Assembly (NCBI GenBank): GCA_024642335.1
Contig: JAHEBH010000026.1
Location: forward strand, 1 to 36,520
Reading direction: 5' to 3'
Length of the DNA: 36,520 nt
Source of the DNA: Erythrobacter sp.
GTDB taxonomy: Bacteria; Pseudomonadota; Alphaproteobacteria; Sphingomonadales; Sphingomonadaceae
Made by a program: the position numbers and the translations under genes. Numbering within the stretch: the stretch's first letter is position 1; the number at the start of each line of letters is the position of its first letter. The notes beneath the pieces were generated by a model. That model worked only from the letters and a program-made list of their open reading frames with translations. It made no database searches and was not told where the DNA came from. Below, in pieces: positions 23,973 to 33,478 of this stretch.

Positions 23973-24827
23973 TCAGTCCTTGCGCTTGGCGTTCGCCCAG
24001 ACCTGCTTCTTGGCCAGCCATGCGAGGATGGTGGCGAAAAGCAGGAAGCCCATGACAATCCAGCCCAGCCGCACACGATCGACGAGCGAGGGTTCGGCCG
24101 TCCAGGTCAGGAAGGCGGCCACGTCTGTCGCCATCTGTTCGACACTCGCTTCAGTGCCATCGGCATAGGTCACCTGGCCATCACTGGTCAGCGGCGGGGC
24201 CATCGCCAGGTTGAGATTGGCGAAATAGGGATTGTGATGCAGGCCGGGGCCCGGCACCGAATCAGGGAATTCCTCGACCAGCGCCGCTGCCGGAGCCTGG
24301 TAGCCCGTCAGCAGCGAATAGACATAGGCCGTACCATGCTCGCGCGCCTTGGTCATGAGCGAGAGATCCGGCGGGATAGCGTTGTTATTGGCAGCAGCCG
24401 CGGCAATGTCATTGGCATAGGGCGACGGGAAGTAGTCGGTCGGCATGCCCGGACGGGTCGAGGCTTCGCCGGTATCGGGATTGATGCCTGGAACCACCCA
24501 ACTGGCCGCTTCGGCCTTCACTTCGGCTTCGGAATACCCCAGCTCTGCCAGATCACGGAAAGCGACATAGTCGAGCGAGTGGCAGGCGCTGCACACTTCC
24601 TTGTAGACCTGGTAGCCGCGCTGCAGCTGCGCCAGGTCCCACGAAGGCATCAGGCCGTCAAAGCTGTAGCCACCGGCGGGCATATGCGCTTCTTCGTGGA
24701 AGGCGTGTTCGGCGGTTTCCTCGACCAGGTAGCCCTGGCCCATCACCGTCAGGGCGCCGCTACCAAAGGCCAGCAGCACCACGAAGGTGAAACCGAGGCC
24801 AACCAGAATTCCAACAAGGCGGATCAT
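23973..24827 (-). CDS. petC: Cytochrome c1 of the bc1 complex
   Basis: The protein is 284 residues. The haem c site is CSACH (79-83), with the distal ligand Met209 in NLAMAPPL. A C-terminal membrane anchor (about 254-273) and an N-terminal hydrophobic signal are present. Cytochrome c1 takes electrons from the Rieske centre and passes them to soluble cytochrome c in the periplasm. It starts 26 bp after petB as the third gene of petABC. Confidence 0.96.
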   Translation of the reverse strand: MIRLVGILVGLGFTFVVLLAFGSGALTVMGQGYLVEETAEHAFHEEAHMPAGGYSFDGLMPSWDLAQLQRGYQVYKEVCSACHSLDYVAFRDLAELGYSEAEVKAEAASWVVPGINPDTGEASTRPGMPTDYFPSPYANDIAAAAANNNAIPPDLSLMTKAREHGTAYVYSLLTGYQAPAAALVEEFPDSVPGPGLHHNPYFANLNLAMAPPLTSDGQVTYADGTEASVEQMATDVAAFLTWTAEPSLVDRVRLGWIVMGFLLFATILAWLAKKQVWANAKRKD

Positions 24828-24853
24828 CGTATCTTTCCCCTAAACCCGCGCGC

Positions 24854-26143
24854 TCAAGCAGCCGTTCCGGCGCTGTCGCCCTGCGCCTTTTTCTCGTCCG
24901 GACCCAGCACCGCCTCGGTAATCGAGAAGGGCAGCGGCTCGGGCTTCTCGATCGAAGAGATGATCGGAAGGATAACGAGGAAGTGCAGGAAGTAATATGC
25001 AGTCGCGATCTGGCTGAGCATGATATACGGCTCTTCCGCATGCGCGCCGCCGAGATAGAACAGCGCTGCCATATCCAGCATCAAGATCCAGAAGAACTTT
25101 CGGAACAGCGGGCGATAGCGGCCGCTGCGCACCGGCGACTTGTCCAGCCAGGGCAGGAAGAACCACACCAGGATCGCTGCGAACATGGCGAGCACGCCCC
25201 ACAGCTTGGCCGGCAGCAGGAAGTCGAAGGTGAAGGCGCGCAGGATCGCGTAGAAGGGATAGAAATACCATTCCGGAACGATCAGCGCCGGCGTCGAAAG
25301 CGGGTTGGCCGGGATATAATTGTCCGGGTGGCCCAGCGCATTCGGCATGAAGAAGACGAAGGCCGCATAGAGGATCAGGAACACGGCCAGACCCAGCCCG
25401 TCCTTCGCCGTGTAGTACGGGTGGAAGGGCAGCGTGTCGCTCTCGCTCTTCACTTCCACGCCCGTGGGGTTCGACGAACCCGGGAGATGCAGCGCCCAGA
25501 TGTGCAGGATCACAACGCCTGCAATCACGAAGGGCAGCAGGAAGTGCAGGCTGAAGAAGCGGTTCAGCGCGGCATTGTCGGGCGCATAGCCGCCCAGCAG
25601 CCATATCTGGATCGATTCGCCAACCAGCGGGATCGCGCCGAACAAGCCGGTGATCACCTTGGCACCCCAGAAGCTCATCTGGCCCCAGGGAAGCACGTAG
25701 CCCATGAAGGCGGTCGCCATCATCAGCAGGAAGATGACCACGCCGATCAGCCAGATCATCTCGCGCGGGGCCTTGTACGAGCTGTAATAGAAGCCGCGGA
25801 AAATGTGCAGGTAGATCACGATGAAGAAGAAGCTGGCGCCATTGGCATGCGCATAACGCATCAGCCAGCCCCAGTTTACGTCGCGCATGATGTGCTCGAC
25901 GGAATCAAAGGCGATCGCGTCATTGGCGGCATAATGCATGGCCAGCACCACACCGGTGACGATCTGCAGCACGAGGCAGAAACCGGCGAGTACGCCGAAG
26001 TTCCACATGTAGGATAGGTTGCGCGGAACCGGATAACCGGCGCCCACGGCGTTATAGACAAAGCGCGGCAGAGGAAGTTTCTCATCGAGATACTTCATGA
26101 ACGGATTGGTGGGTTCGTATTGCTTGGCCCAGGGAAAACTCAT
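24854..26143 (-). CDS. petB: Cytochrome b of the bc1 complex
   Basis: The protein is 429 residues with about eight membrane spans. The Qo-site motif PEWY is present in [15 protein letters not shown]. Haem-ligand histidines lie in the second and fourth helices, for example in LAMHYAAND and [12 protein letters not shown]. It carries both b haems and the two quinone sites of complex III. It lies 17 bp after petA. The C-terminal tail ([12 protein letters not shown]) is hydrophilic. Confidence 0.97.
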   Translation of the reverse strand: MSFPWAKQYEPTNPFMKYLDEKLPLPRFVYNAVGAGYPVPRNLSYMWNFGVLAGFCLVLQIVTGVVLAMHYAANDAIAFDSVEHIMRDVNWGWLMRYAHANGASFFFIVIYLHIFRGFYYSSYKAPREMIWLIGVVIFLLMMATAFMGYVLPWGQMSFWGAKVITGLFGAIPLVGESIQIWLLGGYAPDNAALNRFFSLHFLLPFVIAGVVILHIWALHLPGSSNPTGVEVKSESDTLPFHPYYTAKDGLGLAVFLILYAAFVFFMPNALGHPDNYIPANPLSTPALIVPEWYFYPFYAILRAFTFDFLLPAKLWGVLAMFAAILVWFFLPWLDKSPVRSGRYRPLFRKFFWILMLDMAALFYLGGAHAEEPYIMLSQIATAYYFLHFLVILPIISSIEKPEPLPFSITEAVLGPDEKKAQGDSAGTAA

Positions 26144-26160
26144 GTCGTGTGCCTCTCGCC

Positions 26161-26721
26161 TCAGCCGATCAAAAGCGTGCCGTCGGTGATGGAATATTCC
26201 GGAACTTCGAGATTGCTCGGAGCCGGGCCTTTGCGGATGCGGGCCGCCGTATCGTAATGCGAACCGTGGCAGGGGCAGAAATAACCGCCGAATTCGCCCT
26301 TGATTTCACCTTGGGCAGCACCCAGCGGCACGCAGCCCAGATGGGTGCAAACGCCCATCACCACCAGGATGTTCTCATGGCCTTCAATCGTACGATCGGC
26401 CAAACTCTCGGCATCGCGCAGTTCGCCCACATCCACCGCATTGGCTGCATCGATTTCAGCCTGGGTGAGGTTGCGAACGAAAACCGGTTGCTTGCGGAAC
26501 ATCGCCTTGATCGACTGCCCGGGCTCGAGACTGGAAATATCCAGCTCGGTCGAGCTTTCGGCCAGCACGTCCTTGGAGGGAGCCATCTGGCTGACCAGCG
26601 GAATGAGCGTGAAAATCCCGCCCACACCAGCGGTTGCCACGGCTGCAATCTCGATGAAATCGCGACGACGGACGCCGTCTTCAGCCACAACCGTATCGGC
26701 GGTATTAGTGGTGGTTGCCAT
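26161..26721 (-). CDS. petA: Rieske iron-sulfur subunit of the bc1 complex
   Basis: The protein is 186 residues. The 2Fe-2S ligands are in CTHLGC (125-130) and CPCHGS (149-154). The N-terminus has [18 protein letters not shown], a twin-arginine-like anchor typical of Rieske proteins. It is the first gene of petABC-apt. The upstream stretch 26722-26920 is non-coding and must hold the operon promoter, though I found no clear -35/-10 pair there. Confidence 0.97.
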   Translation of the reverse strand: MATTTNTADTVVAEDGVRRRDFIEIAAVATAGVGGIFTLIPLVSQMAPSKDVLAESSTELDISSLEPGQSIKAMFRKQPVFVRNLTQAEIDAANAVDVGELRDAESLADRTIEGHENILVVMGVCTHLGCVPLGAAQGEIKGEFGGYFCPCHGSHYDTAARIRKGPAPSNLEVPEYSITDGTLLIG

Positions 26722-26920
26722 TACCTTGCCTTGCCTGCCGGAATTTCACGGGCAAAACCCCGCAATCATCCGAAAAGAATAACGACCTGCCGCTCGCCGA
26801 AACAATGCCCCGGAGGCGGCGGCTTGGCGCGGCTGATAGACGAGCAAATCGCCCCTGCCAACCCGCCTTTTGGCATGAAGGTGACATAGACGGCATTTGC
26901 CCACCGAATGTGTACCCATT

Positions 26921-27709
26921 CTATAGCGCAATCAGCGAAAACTGGCGGCCATAGGTGGGCTCGCCTGCAAGGACCGAACGGCGGTGGGAATAGAAGCGAT
27001 CGGGGGCGGAACAGGTATCCAGCCCCAGCTTCTCCACCTTTCCAAGGCCGAGCGCGGCGAGGCGCCGGGCGACATAGGCTTCAAGGTCGAACTGCCACTT
27101 GCCGGGCTTGCCGGGCGCAAAGAATGCAGCGTCGGCAGGATCGAACTGCGCGCGGAAATCCTCCCCCACCTCATAGCTCTGCTGCGCAATACACGGACCG
27201 ATGGCCGCCGCGATTCGTGCCCTCGTGGCGCCAAGCTGCTCCATCTTCGCAACCGTCTCTTCCAGCACGCCGCCATGCGCCCCGCGCCAGCCGGCATGCG
27301 CCGCGCCGATCACGCCCGCCTCACGATCCGCGAAGAGCACCGGCGCGCAATCGGCGGTAACGATGGCAAGGGCGAGTCCCGGCGTTGCGGTGACGATGGC
27401 ATCGGCTTCGGGCCGTGCGTCTTCTTCCCACGGCGCGTCGGCAATCACGGCCAACGGCGAATGCACCTGCTTCACGGTCACCAGCCGCGTACCGGGACAG
27501 GCAGCCGCCAGGGCGCAGCGGCGATTCTCCTGCACGTCAGCGTCATCATCGCCGGCATTAAGGCCCATCTGCAGGCCCGTGACCACGCCCTTGCTGACCC
27601 CGCCCCTGCAGCCGAGGAAGCCGTGCGCCACGCCTTGCAGCGCAGCGGCCCGAATCACCTCCACCGCTTGGCCGGATTGATCAGCCAAGGCTGCGCGCAA
27701 CCTGTTCAT
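26921..27709 (-). CDS. pgeF: Peptidoglycan editing factor PgeF (laccase-domain, YfiH family)
   Basis: The protein is 262 residues. The metal-binding motifs of the family are KQVHSP, VTADCAPVLF and GAAHAGWRG. PgeF removes wrongly built muropeptide precursors; related eukaryotic proteins act on purine nucleosides. The start is taken as ATG 27709, which overlaps the end of pepN by 29 bp. GTG at 27664 is an alternative nearer the conserved VEVIRAAALQGVAHGFL part, and neither has a strong ribosome binding site. Confidence 0.88.
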   Translation of the reverse strand: MNRLRAALADQSGQAVEVIRAAALQGVAHGFLGCRGGVSKGVVTGLQMGLNAGDDDADVQENRRCALAAACPGTRLVTVKQVHSPLAVIADAPWEEDARPEADAIVTATPGLALAIVTADCAPVLFADREAGVIGAAHAGWRGAHGGVLEETVAKMEQLGATRARIAAAIGPCIAQQSYEVGEDFRAQFDPADAAFFAPGKPGKWQFDLEAYVARRLAALGLGKVEKLGLDTCSAPDRFYSHRRSVLAGEPTYGRQFSLIAL

Positions 27710-30338
27710 GCGTATCGCGCGAGAGCTTGTCCGCCGCCGCGATCCGTTCCAGCTCTGCGCGCATCAGCGCCGCCCGGCCCGGCTCGATCCGCCGCCAGCG
27801 CCCGAGCGGGGCGACAAAGCGTGCTGCGGTTTGCGGATTGAGCGGATCGAGCGCGAGGATGAGATCGGCGATCATGCGATAGCCTTCGCCATCGGCGGCA
27901 TGGAAGCTCTGCGGACTGGCGGCAAAGGCCATGTAGAGCGAGCGCACGCGATTGGGATTCTTGAGCGTGAATTCGGGATGATCCGCCAGCGCCTTCACAT
28001 GCTCAAGCGCCTGCGGGTGGAGCGAGCTCGCCTGGATAGCGAACCACTTGTCCAGCACCAGCGCATTGTCGCGGTAGCGGTTGTAGTAATCGAGCAGCTT
28101 GTGCATGCGCTCCGGCGAATCCAGCCCGGCCAGCACCATCAGCGCGCCCTGCCGGTCGGTCATGTTGTCGGCACCGCCATATTGCGCCGCCGCCATGCTG
28201 GCCGCGAGTGCAGGATTGCCTTCCGCCAGATAGGCAAGCGCCTGCGTCTTCACCTTGCGCGCGCCGCGCGCCGCAGCGGCCAGACTATAGGGCACAGCGC
28301 TCGCACGCTCATGCAATGCGACAAACTCCGCCTCCAGCGCCTTGCCCAGCCATGCGCGCAGTGCCTGCCGCTCGGCATGGATCGCGCCGGGATCGGCAAT
28401 GGCCACCTGTTCGGCAAGGTAGGTCTGGCTGGGCAGGACCAGCAGTTCCCCGCGCATCAGATCGTCAAGCTGGTCGTCGGCAAGGACTGCCGACAATGCC
28501 TGCCCGATGGACTTGCGCCCTGCATCGCGCGCGGCATCATCCCAGTTGCCCGCCACCGCCTGCGTCAGATGGTCGACAACCAGTTCCTGCATCGCTTCGT
28601 AGCGGGCGAAGGGATCGTCATCCTTCGCGGCGAGGAAGACGAGGTCCTCCGGCGTGGCCGCCTGGTCGATGGCGACAGGCGCCGTGAAGCCGCGGTTGAC
28701 CGAGAGCACCGGCGGCTCGGCAAATCCGGTGAAGATGAAGCTCGCGTCGGACTTGTCGAGCACGATCAGCTCTTCGCCCCGATGCGTTCCGCTGGCACGA
28801 TCGAAGAGAGCGATCCTGAGCGGCACGGGCACGGGCTTCTTGTCGGGCTGTTCGGGCGTGGCCGGGACCTCCTGCGACAGATGCAGCGTCACCGCATCGC
28901 CATCATGATTCATGCGGATTTGGATGCGCGGCGTGCCTGCCTGCGAATACCACAGGCGGAATTGCGTGAGGTCGAGCCCGGCGCCATCCTCGATCGCGCG
29001 TACGAAGTCCTCGCAAGTGGCCGCCTCGCCATCGTGGCGGTCGAAATAGAGGTCGCAACCCTTGCGGAACGCCTCCTCGCCAAATTGCGCATTGGCCATT
29101 GTGCGCATCATGCGGATAACCTCGGCACCCTTGTTGTAAACGGTGGCGGTGTAGAAGTTGCTGATCTCGCGATAGCTGTCGGGCCGGATCGGGTGCGCCA
29201 GCGGACCCGAATCCTCGGGGAACTGGACGCCGCGCAAGATGCGCACATCCTCGATCCGCTTGACCGGCTCCGATCCCATGTCGGCGCTGAAGAGCTGGTC
29301 CCGCAACACGGTGAAGCCTTCCTTCAGGCTGAGCTGGAACCAGTCGCGGCAGGTCACGCGGTTGCCCGACCAGTTGTGGAAATATTCATGCGCGATCACG
29401 CCTTCGACCGCGTCGAAATCGCCATCGGTCGCAGTGTCGGGATCGGCCAGCACATATTTCGTGTTGAAGATGTTGAGGCCCTTGTTCTCCATCGCCCCCA
29501 TGTTGAAATCGCTGACGGCGACGATGTTGAACAGGTCGAGATCATATTCGCGGCCGAACACCTCCTCGTCCCAGCGCATCGACTTCTTGAGCGATTCCAT
29601 CGCATGGCCGGTGCGCTCCAGGTCGCCCTCGCGGACGTAGATGTTGAGCGTGACCTCGCGCCTGCCACAGGTGGTGAAGCTGTCCGTATTGGCGATGAGG
29701 TCCCCCGCCACCATGGCGAAGAGATAGGCGGGCTTGGGCCAGGGGTCGTGCCATTCGGCCCAATGCGTGCCGTCCGCATTCTCGCCGCTCGCATCCAGAT
29801 TGCCGTTGGACAGGAGCACGGGGAACCGCGCCTTCGGCCCGGTCATCTTCACGCGGTAGGTCGACAGGACATCAGGCCGATCGGGGAAGAAGGTGATGCG
29901 GCGGAAGCCCTCGGCTTCGCACTGAGTGCAGAGCATGCCGTTCGAGGCATAGAGGCCCATCAGCTGCGTATTGGCGGAAGGATCGATTTCGGTGGTTACT
30001 TCCACCAGATGGCTGTCACCCACCAGCGGCACCATCAGGTCCTCGCCATCCATGGACCAGCTGTTGATGATCTCGCCATCGACCTTCACTTCCAGCGGCG
30101 TGATGCCATCGCCATTGAGGCGAATCATGTCGGCATGGTCGGCCCTGGCATTGCGCTGCACCGTCAGCGACGCGCGCGCGGTTGTCTTGTCGAGCCCCAG
30201 ATCGAAATCGAGCGCAATCTCCGGGACCAGCCAGGCGAAGGGGCGATAATCCTCGCGCCTGATGACTGGCGGCTCATGCGGGCTGCGTGCAGCATCGGCG
30301 GTGTCGGGCGAAGAGACGGGGTCTGTTGCGATATCCAT
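27681..30338 (-). CDS. pepN: Aminopeptidase N (M1 family)
   Basis: The protein is 885 residues, the size of gammaproteobacterial-type PepN. The substrate motif is GAMEN (281-285). The zinc site is HEYFH (317-321) with Glu340 in SLKEGFTV. It removes N-terminal residues from peptides in the cytoplasm. The C-terminal helical domain is complete up to DTHEQVARSLG. The opposite strand has an open frame along the whole gene, which I judge to be a codon-bias artefact. pgeF follows with overlap. Confidence 0.96.
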   Translation of the reverse strand: MDIATDPVSSPDTADAARSPHEPPVIRREDYRPFAWLVPEIALDFDLGLDKTTARASLTVQRNARADHADMIRLNGDGITPLEVKVDGEIINSWSMDGEDLMVPLVGDSHLVEVTTEIDPSANTQLMGLYASNGMLCTQCEAEGFRRITFFPDRPDVLSTYRVKMTGPKARFPVLLSNGNLDASGENADGTHWAEWHDPWPKPAYLFAMVAGDLIANTDSFTTCGRREVTLNIYVREGDLERTGHAMESLKKSMRWDEEVFGREYDLDLFNIVAVSDFNMGAMENKGLNIFNTKYVLADPDTATDGDFDAVEGVIAHEYFHNWSGNRVTCRDWFQLSLKEGFTVLRDQLFSADMGSEPVKRIEDVRILRGVQFPEDSGPLAHPIRPDSYREISNFYTATVYNKGAEVIRMMRTMANAQFGEEAFRKGCDLYFDRHDGEAATCEDFVRAIEDGAGLDLTQFRLWYSQAGTPRIQIRMNHDGDAVTLHLSQEVPATPEQPDKKPVPVPLRIALFDRASGTHRGEELIVLDKSDASFIFTGFAEPPVLSVNRGFTAPVAIDQAATPEDLVFLAAKDDDPFARYEAMQELVVDHLTQAVAGNWDDAARDAGRKSIGQALSAVLADDQLDDLMRGELLVLPSQTYLAEQVAIADPGAIHAERQALRAWLGKALEAEFVALHERASAVPYSLAAAARGARKVKTQALAYLAEGNPALAASMAAAQYGGADNMTDRQGALMVLAGLDSPERMHKLLDYYNRYRDNALVLDKWFAIQASSLHPQALEHVKALADHPEFTLKNPNRVRSLYMAFAASPQSFHAADGEGYRMIADLILALDPLNPQTAARFVAPLGRWRRIEPGRAALMRAELERIAAADKLSRDTHEQVARSLG

Positions 30339-30389
30339 GAAGACAACTTAGGTTCTTTGCAGGCAGCATCCAATGGGGAGTTTGCCACG

Positions 30390-31166
30390 ATGAAGCATTT
30401 CCTGATTTTCGGGCTGGGATACACCGGCAAACGCATTGCTGCACGGCTGCAGGCGGAGGGGTGGCAGGTCGATGCCACGGGCAGCGAGGGCAATCTGAGT
30501 TTCGGGGACCGCGAGGCGGTGCTCGAAGCGCTATCCCATGCCAGCCATGTGCTTTCCAGCGTGCCGCCCGATCGCGAAAGCGGCGAGGATCCCGTGCTCG
30601 AGGCTTACGGCGATGCGCTGGCAGGGCGCTGGCTCGGCTATCTGTCCTCTACCGGGGTCTATGGCGACACAGGCGGGGCCTGGGTCGATGAAAGCGCGCC
30701 TGTGGGAGCCGGTCGTCGCGGCGCGAGGACGCGGGCCGATCTGGCATGGCTGGGCCTGCACGCCCATGTCTTCCGCCTGCCCGGCATTTACGGCCCCGGC
30801 CGCAGCGCGCTCGACCGCGTGCGTACAGGCAAGGCCCACCGTATCGATCTTCCCGAACAAGTCTTCAGCCGCATTCATGTGGAGGACATCGCCAGCGCCG
30901 TGCTATCTGCACTGAACCATCCGGCTGGCGCCTACAACCTCGCCGATGATCTGCCCTGTTCGCAGAACTTGGTGATCGAGGAGGCCTGCCGCCTGCTGCG
31001 CCAGGAACCACCGCCGCTGGTGGCATTGGAAGACGCCGGCCTCAGCCCCGTGGCGCGCGGCTTCTATGCCGAGAACCGCCGTGTGGCGAATGGCAAGGCC
31101 AAGCGCGTGCTGGAATGGAAGCCCGCCTACCCCACCTATCGCGAAGGGCTGGCGGCGCTCGCCTAA
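30390..31166 (+). CDS. NAD-dependent epimerase-like SDR protein (YeeZ type)
   Basis: The protein is 258 residues from ATG 30390, with a GGGGAG site. The Rossmann motif is GLGYTGKRIA (8-17). YLSSTGVYGD and FRLPGIYGPGRSAL are further SDR/epimerase signatures. The active-site tyrosine would be that of GVYGD. The substrate is unknown. It is divergent from pepN with a 51-bp gap. It converges with the EamA gene, and the two stops overlap in CTAA. A longer open frame running back through pepN is rejected as its start. Confidence 0.85.
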   Translation: MKHFLIFGLGYTGKRIAARLQAEGWQVDATGSEGNLSFGDREAVLEALSHASHVLSSVPPDRESGEDPVLEAYGDALAGRWLGYLSSTGVYGDTGGAWVDESAPVGAGRRGARTRADLAWLGLHAHVFRLPGIYGPGRSALDRVRTGKAHRIDLPEQVFSRIHVEDIASAVLSALNHPAGAYNLADDLPCSQNLVIEEACRLLRQEPPPLVALEDAGLSPVARGFYAENRRVANGKAKRVLEWKPAYPTYREGLAALA

Positions 31167-32119
31167 TCCACATCGTGGCGCAAGGCGCCTGCCTGCCCGA
31201 CCCTGATGCTCTTGATCCGCCGCGAGCGCAGCGCAAGCACCATGCCCGCGATAGACAAGACCATCCCGACCGCTGCCAGGCTGGTCCATTCGTATCCTTC
31301 GAACAGGGTCGAAAGCAGCATCGCCACCGCGACGGTCACGATCGTGCTGTAGGCGGTGCGGCCTGCACCGATTTCGCGCACAAGATTGTAGTACAGCGGA
31401 AACGGCACGATCGAACCGATCAGGGCAAGATAGATCGTGCCGCCCCAGAAGGCCCAGCCTTGCGGCAAGGGCGAGGGACCCACGATGACAAGCGCATAGA
31501 TGAGGTCTGCCACAAGCCCATAGAGCATCGACCATGCGAGCAGGCTGACCATCGCGATCCGGCGTCCGGTTTCATTGGCCTGCACGACATTGGCCAGCGA
31601 GGCGCTCAATATCCCGCCCACCGTGAGCCAGATACCCAAACCGACATTTCCGCCCATCGTGGATGCCCGCGCTTCGTGCACCAGCAGCAGCAGAACGCCC
31701 GCAATCGCCACCGCGCTGCCGGCAATGAACCCGCCCTCTATCCGTTCACCGAGGACCAGCCGCGCTAAGATGGCATTGGGCACCATCATCAAGGCGAACA
31801 TCACCGCCACAATGCCGGATGTGAGGTGCAGCTCGGCGTGATAGACGAACAGGTAGTTGCCGCAGAATTGCGCCACGCCCACCAGCATGGCCAGCACATG
31901 CCCGCGCGCTTCCAGCCGCAGTGACTTGCCCATTGCCCAGGCCAGCAGGAACATGCCCGGCGTCGCCAGCAGGAAGCGGTAGAAAACCGACCACGCCGCC
32001 GGAACGCCATCGATCTGGCCGATGATCACGAACCAGGTGGAACCCCAGATCGCGCCCGTCAGCAGGAACGGTACAAGCACGCGCGGATGCAGCAGGCTCG
32101 ATGCCGCGGGGCCGCTCAT
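31163..32119 (-). CDS. EamA/DMT-family permease
   Basis: The protein is 318 residues with ten predicted membrane spans in two EamA repeats. It opens with FLLTGAIWGSTWFVIIGQID and has the family-like AVMFALMMVPNAILARLVLG. The family exports amino acids and other metabolites or takes up nucleotides. Its start overlaps the stop of the threonine aldolase gene by four bases (ATGA), so the two are coupled. This makes an amino-acid-related substrate plausible, but that is only an inference. Confidence 0.87.
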   Translation of the reverse strand: MSGPAASSLLHPRVLVPFLLTGAIWGSTWFVIIGQIDGVPAAWSVFYRFLLATPGMFLLAWAMGKSLRLEARGHVLAMLVGVAQFCGNYLFVYHAELHLTSGIVAVMFALMMVPNAILARLVLGERIEGGFIAGSAVAIAGVLLLLVHEARASTMGGNVGLGIWLTVGGILSASLANVVQANETGRRIAMVSLLAWSMLYGLVADLIYALVIVGPSPLPQGWAFWGGTIYLALIGSIVPFPLYYNLVREIGAGRTAYSTIVTVAVAMLLSTLFEGYEWTSLAAVGMVLSIAGMVLALRSRRIKSIRVGQAGALRHDVD

Positions 32120-33111
32120 AGGCTGGCAATCGCCCTGCCCAGTGCCTCGGCATGGTCCGGACGTGTATCCCAGGATGTCACGAAACGCGCCTCATCCGGC
32201 CCCCAGTCGTAGAGCACGAAGCCTTGCGCGCGCAGCGCCTCGCGCTCCGCCGCGGTGCTGCGGCAGAAGACCTCGTTCGCTTCGACGGGATGGACCAAGC
32301 GGTCCTTCGCTCCCTCTGCGATCCGTGCGGCGGCAGCATTGGCCGCACGGGCGTTGGCGAGCCACAGGTCGTCTTCAAGCATGGCCAGGATCTGCGCCGC
32401 AAGGAAGCGCCCCTTGCTCTGCAAGTGCCCCGCCCGCTTGCGCCGCCAGCGCGCGACGTCGGCCAGTGCGGGATCGAAGAAGACGATTGCCTCTGCCCCC
32501 AGCCCGCCATTCTTGATGAAGCCGAAGCTGAGCGCATCGACATCGCCGCAGGCCTGCGCCGGATCGCAGCCAAGAAATGCCACGGCGTTGGCGAAGCGCG
32601 CCCCATCCATATGCAGCTTCAATCCGTGATCCCGGGCAAGGCCGGATAGCGCCGCCAGTTCCTTCGGCCGATAAACCCGACCGTATTCGGTCGCCTGCGT
32701 CAAAGAGAGAGCATGCGCCTGCACCGTGTGCACATCGCTTCCGATGCCATCGAGCACGCCCGCCACCGTCGGCGCATCCAGCTTTGCCCCGGCACCATCG
32801 GCCAGCAACAGCTTGGCGCCATGCAGGTAGAACCCCGGCGCACCGCATTCATCTGTCTCGATATGCGATTCGCGGTGGCAGACCACGCCGCCATGCGGCT
32901 CCACCATGCCCGCCAGCGCAAGGCAATTGGCGGCGGTCCCGGTCGCGGCCCACAGGACTGTACATTCACGCCCGAACAGATCGGACATCGCGCCGTCCAG
33001 CCGCGCGCTCAGCGCATCGCCATCATAGGGTGCGTCCGGCGCATCGGCAGCCTGCATCGCGGCCCAGACCTTGGGATGGACTCGCGCGGCATTGTCGGAC
33101 AGGAACTGCAT
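32116..33111 (-). CDS. Low-specificity L-threonine aldolase (beta-eliminating lyase fold)
   Basis: The protein is 331 residues from ATG 33111 (MQFLSDNAARVHPKV). The PLP lysine is probably Lys200 in SFGFIKNGGLGAEA, and the PLP-facing aspartate is Asp169 in LHMDGARFANA. It splits threonine or allo-threonine into glycine and acetaldehyde. The family includes related lyases, so substrate preference is not certain. It is the first gene of a pair with the EamA permease, and divergent from the GNAT gene. Confidence 0.9.
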   Translation of the reverse strand: MQFLSDNAARVHPKVWAAMQAADAPDAPYDGDALSARLDGAMSDLFGRECTVLWAATGTAANCLALAGMVEPHGGVVCHRESHIETDECGAPGFYLHGAKLLLADGAGAKLDAPTVAGVLDGIGSDVHTVQAHALSLTQATEYGRVYRPKELAALSGLARDHGLKLHMDGARFANAVAFLGCDPAQACGDVDALSFGFIKNGGLGAEAIVFFDPALADVARWRRKRAGHLQSKGRFLAAQILAMLEDDLWLANARAANAAAARIAEGAKDRLVHPVEANEVFCRSTAAEREALRAQGFVLYDWGPDEARFVTSWDTRPDHAEALGRAIASL

Positions 33112-33163
33112 GGCCAAGCAATGGCCCCGCCACATCGCTCTGGCAAGAAGGAGAAATCGACCC

Positions 33164-33478
33164 ATGGACAATGTGCAACCGATCATTCGCGAGCAGCATG
33201 AAGGCGGCGGCGCCTACACAATGGCGATCGAGGGAGCGCACCGCCCGGCGATACTGACATGGCAGGCGCGCGGTGAAGCTGGCGATATCCGGCTGGTCGA
33301 CCACACCTTCACTCCGCCCGAAGCGCGCGGGCAAGGCATTGCCCTGAAGCTGGTCGAAGCGATCATCGCCGATGCGCACGAGGAAGGTTTCAAGATCGCA
33401 CCGCAATGCCCATACGTCGTCCGCGCCTTCGGCAAGCACCCTGAATGGGAGGACGTCCGCGCACCCCTGCCGCACTGA
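33164..33478 (+). CDS. Small GNAT-type N-acetyltransferase (YjdJ-like)
   Basis: The protein is 104 residues from ATG 33164, with an AAGGAG site eight bases ahead. The acetyl-CoA motif is in TPPEARGQGIALKLVEAIIA. It ends with PQCPYVVRAFGKHPEWEDV, the typical tail of the short single-domain group (COG2388). The acceptor is unknown. It is convergent with the PH-domain gene, the stop codons being immediately adjacent (33478 and 33479). Confidence 0.88.
   Translation: MDNVQPIIREQHEGGGAYTMAIEGAHRPAILTWQARGEAGDIRLVDHTFTPPEARGQGIALKLVEAIIADAHEEGFKIAPQCPYVVRAFGKHPEWEDVRAPLPH

Noticed and set aside
27708-30389. Open frame of about 890 codons antisense to pepN, joined in frame to the SDR gene
   Set aside because: It lies entirely opposite a well-supported aminopeptidase. 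Its translation is low-complexity, rich in Arg, His and Ala, and without domains. High GC with strong codon bias often leaves such frames open. The SDR gene has its own ribosome binding site and start at 30390.
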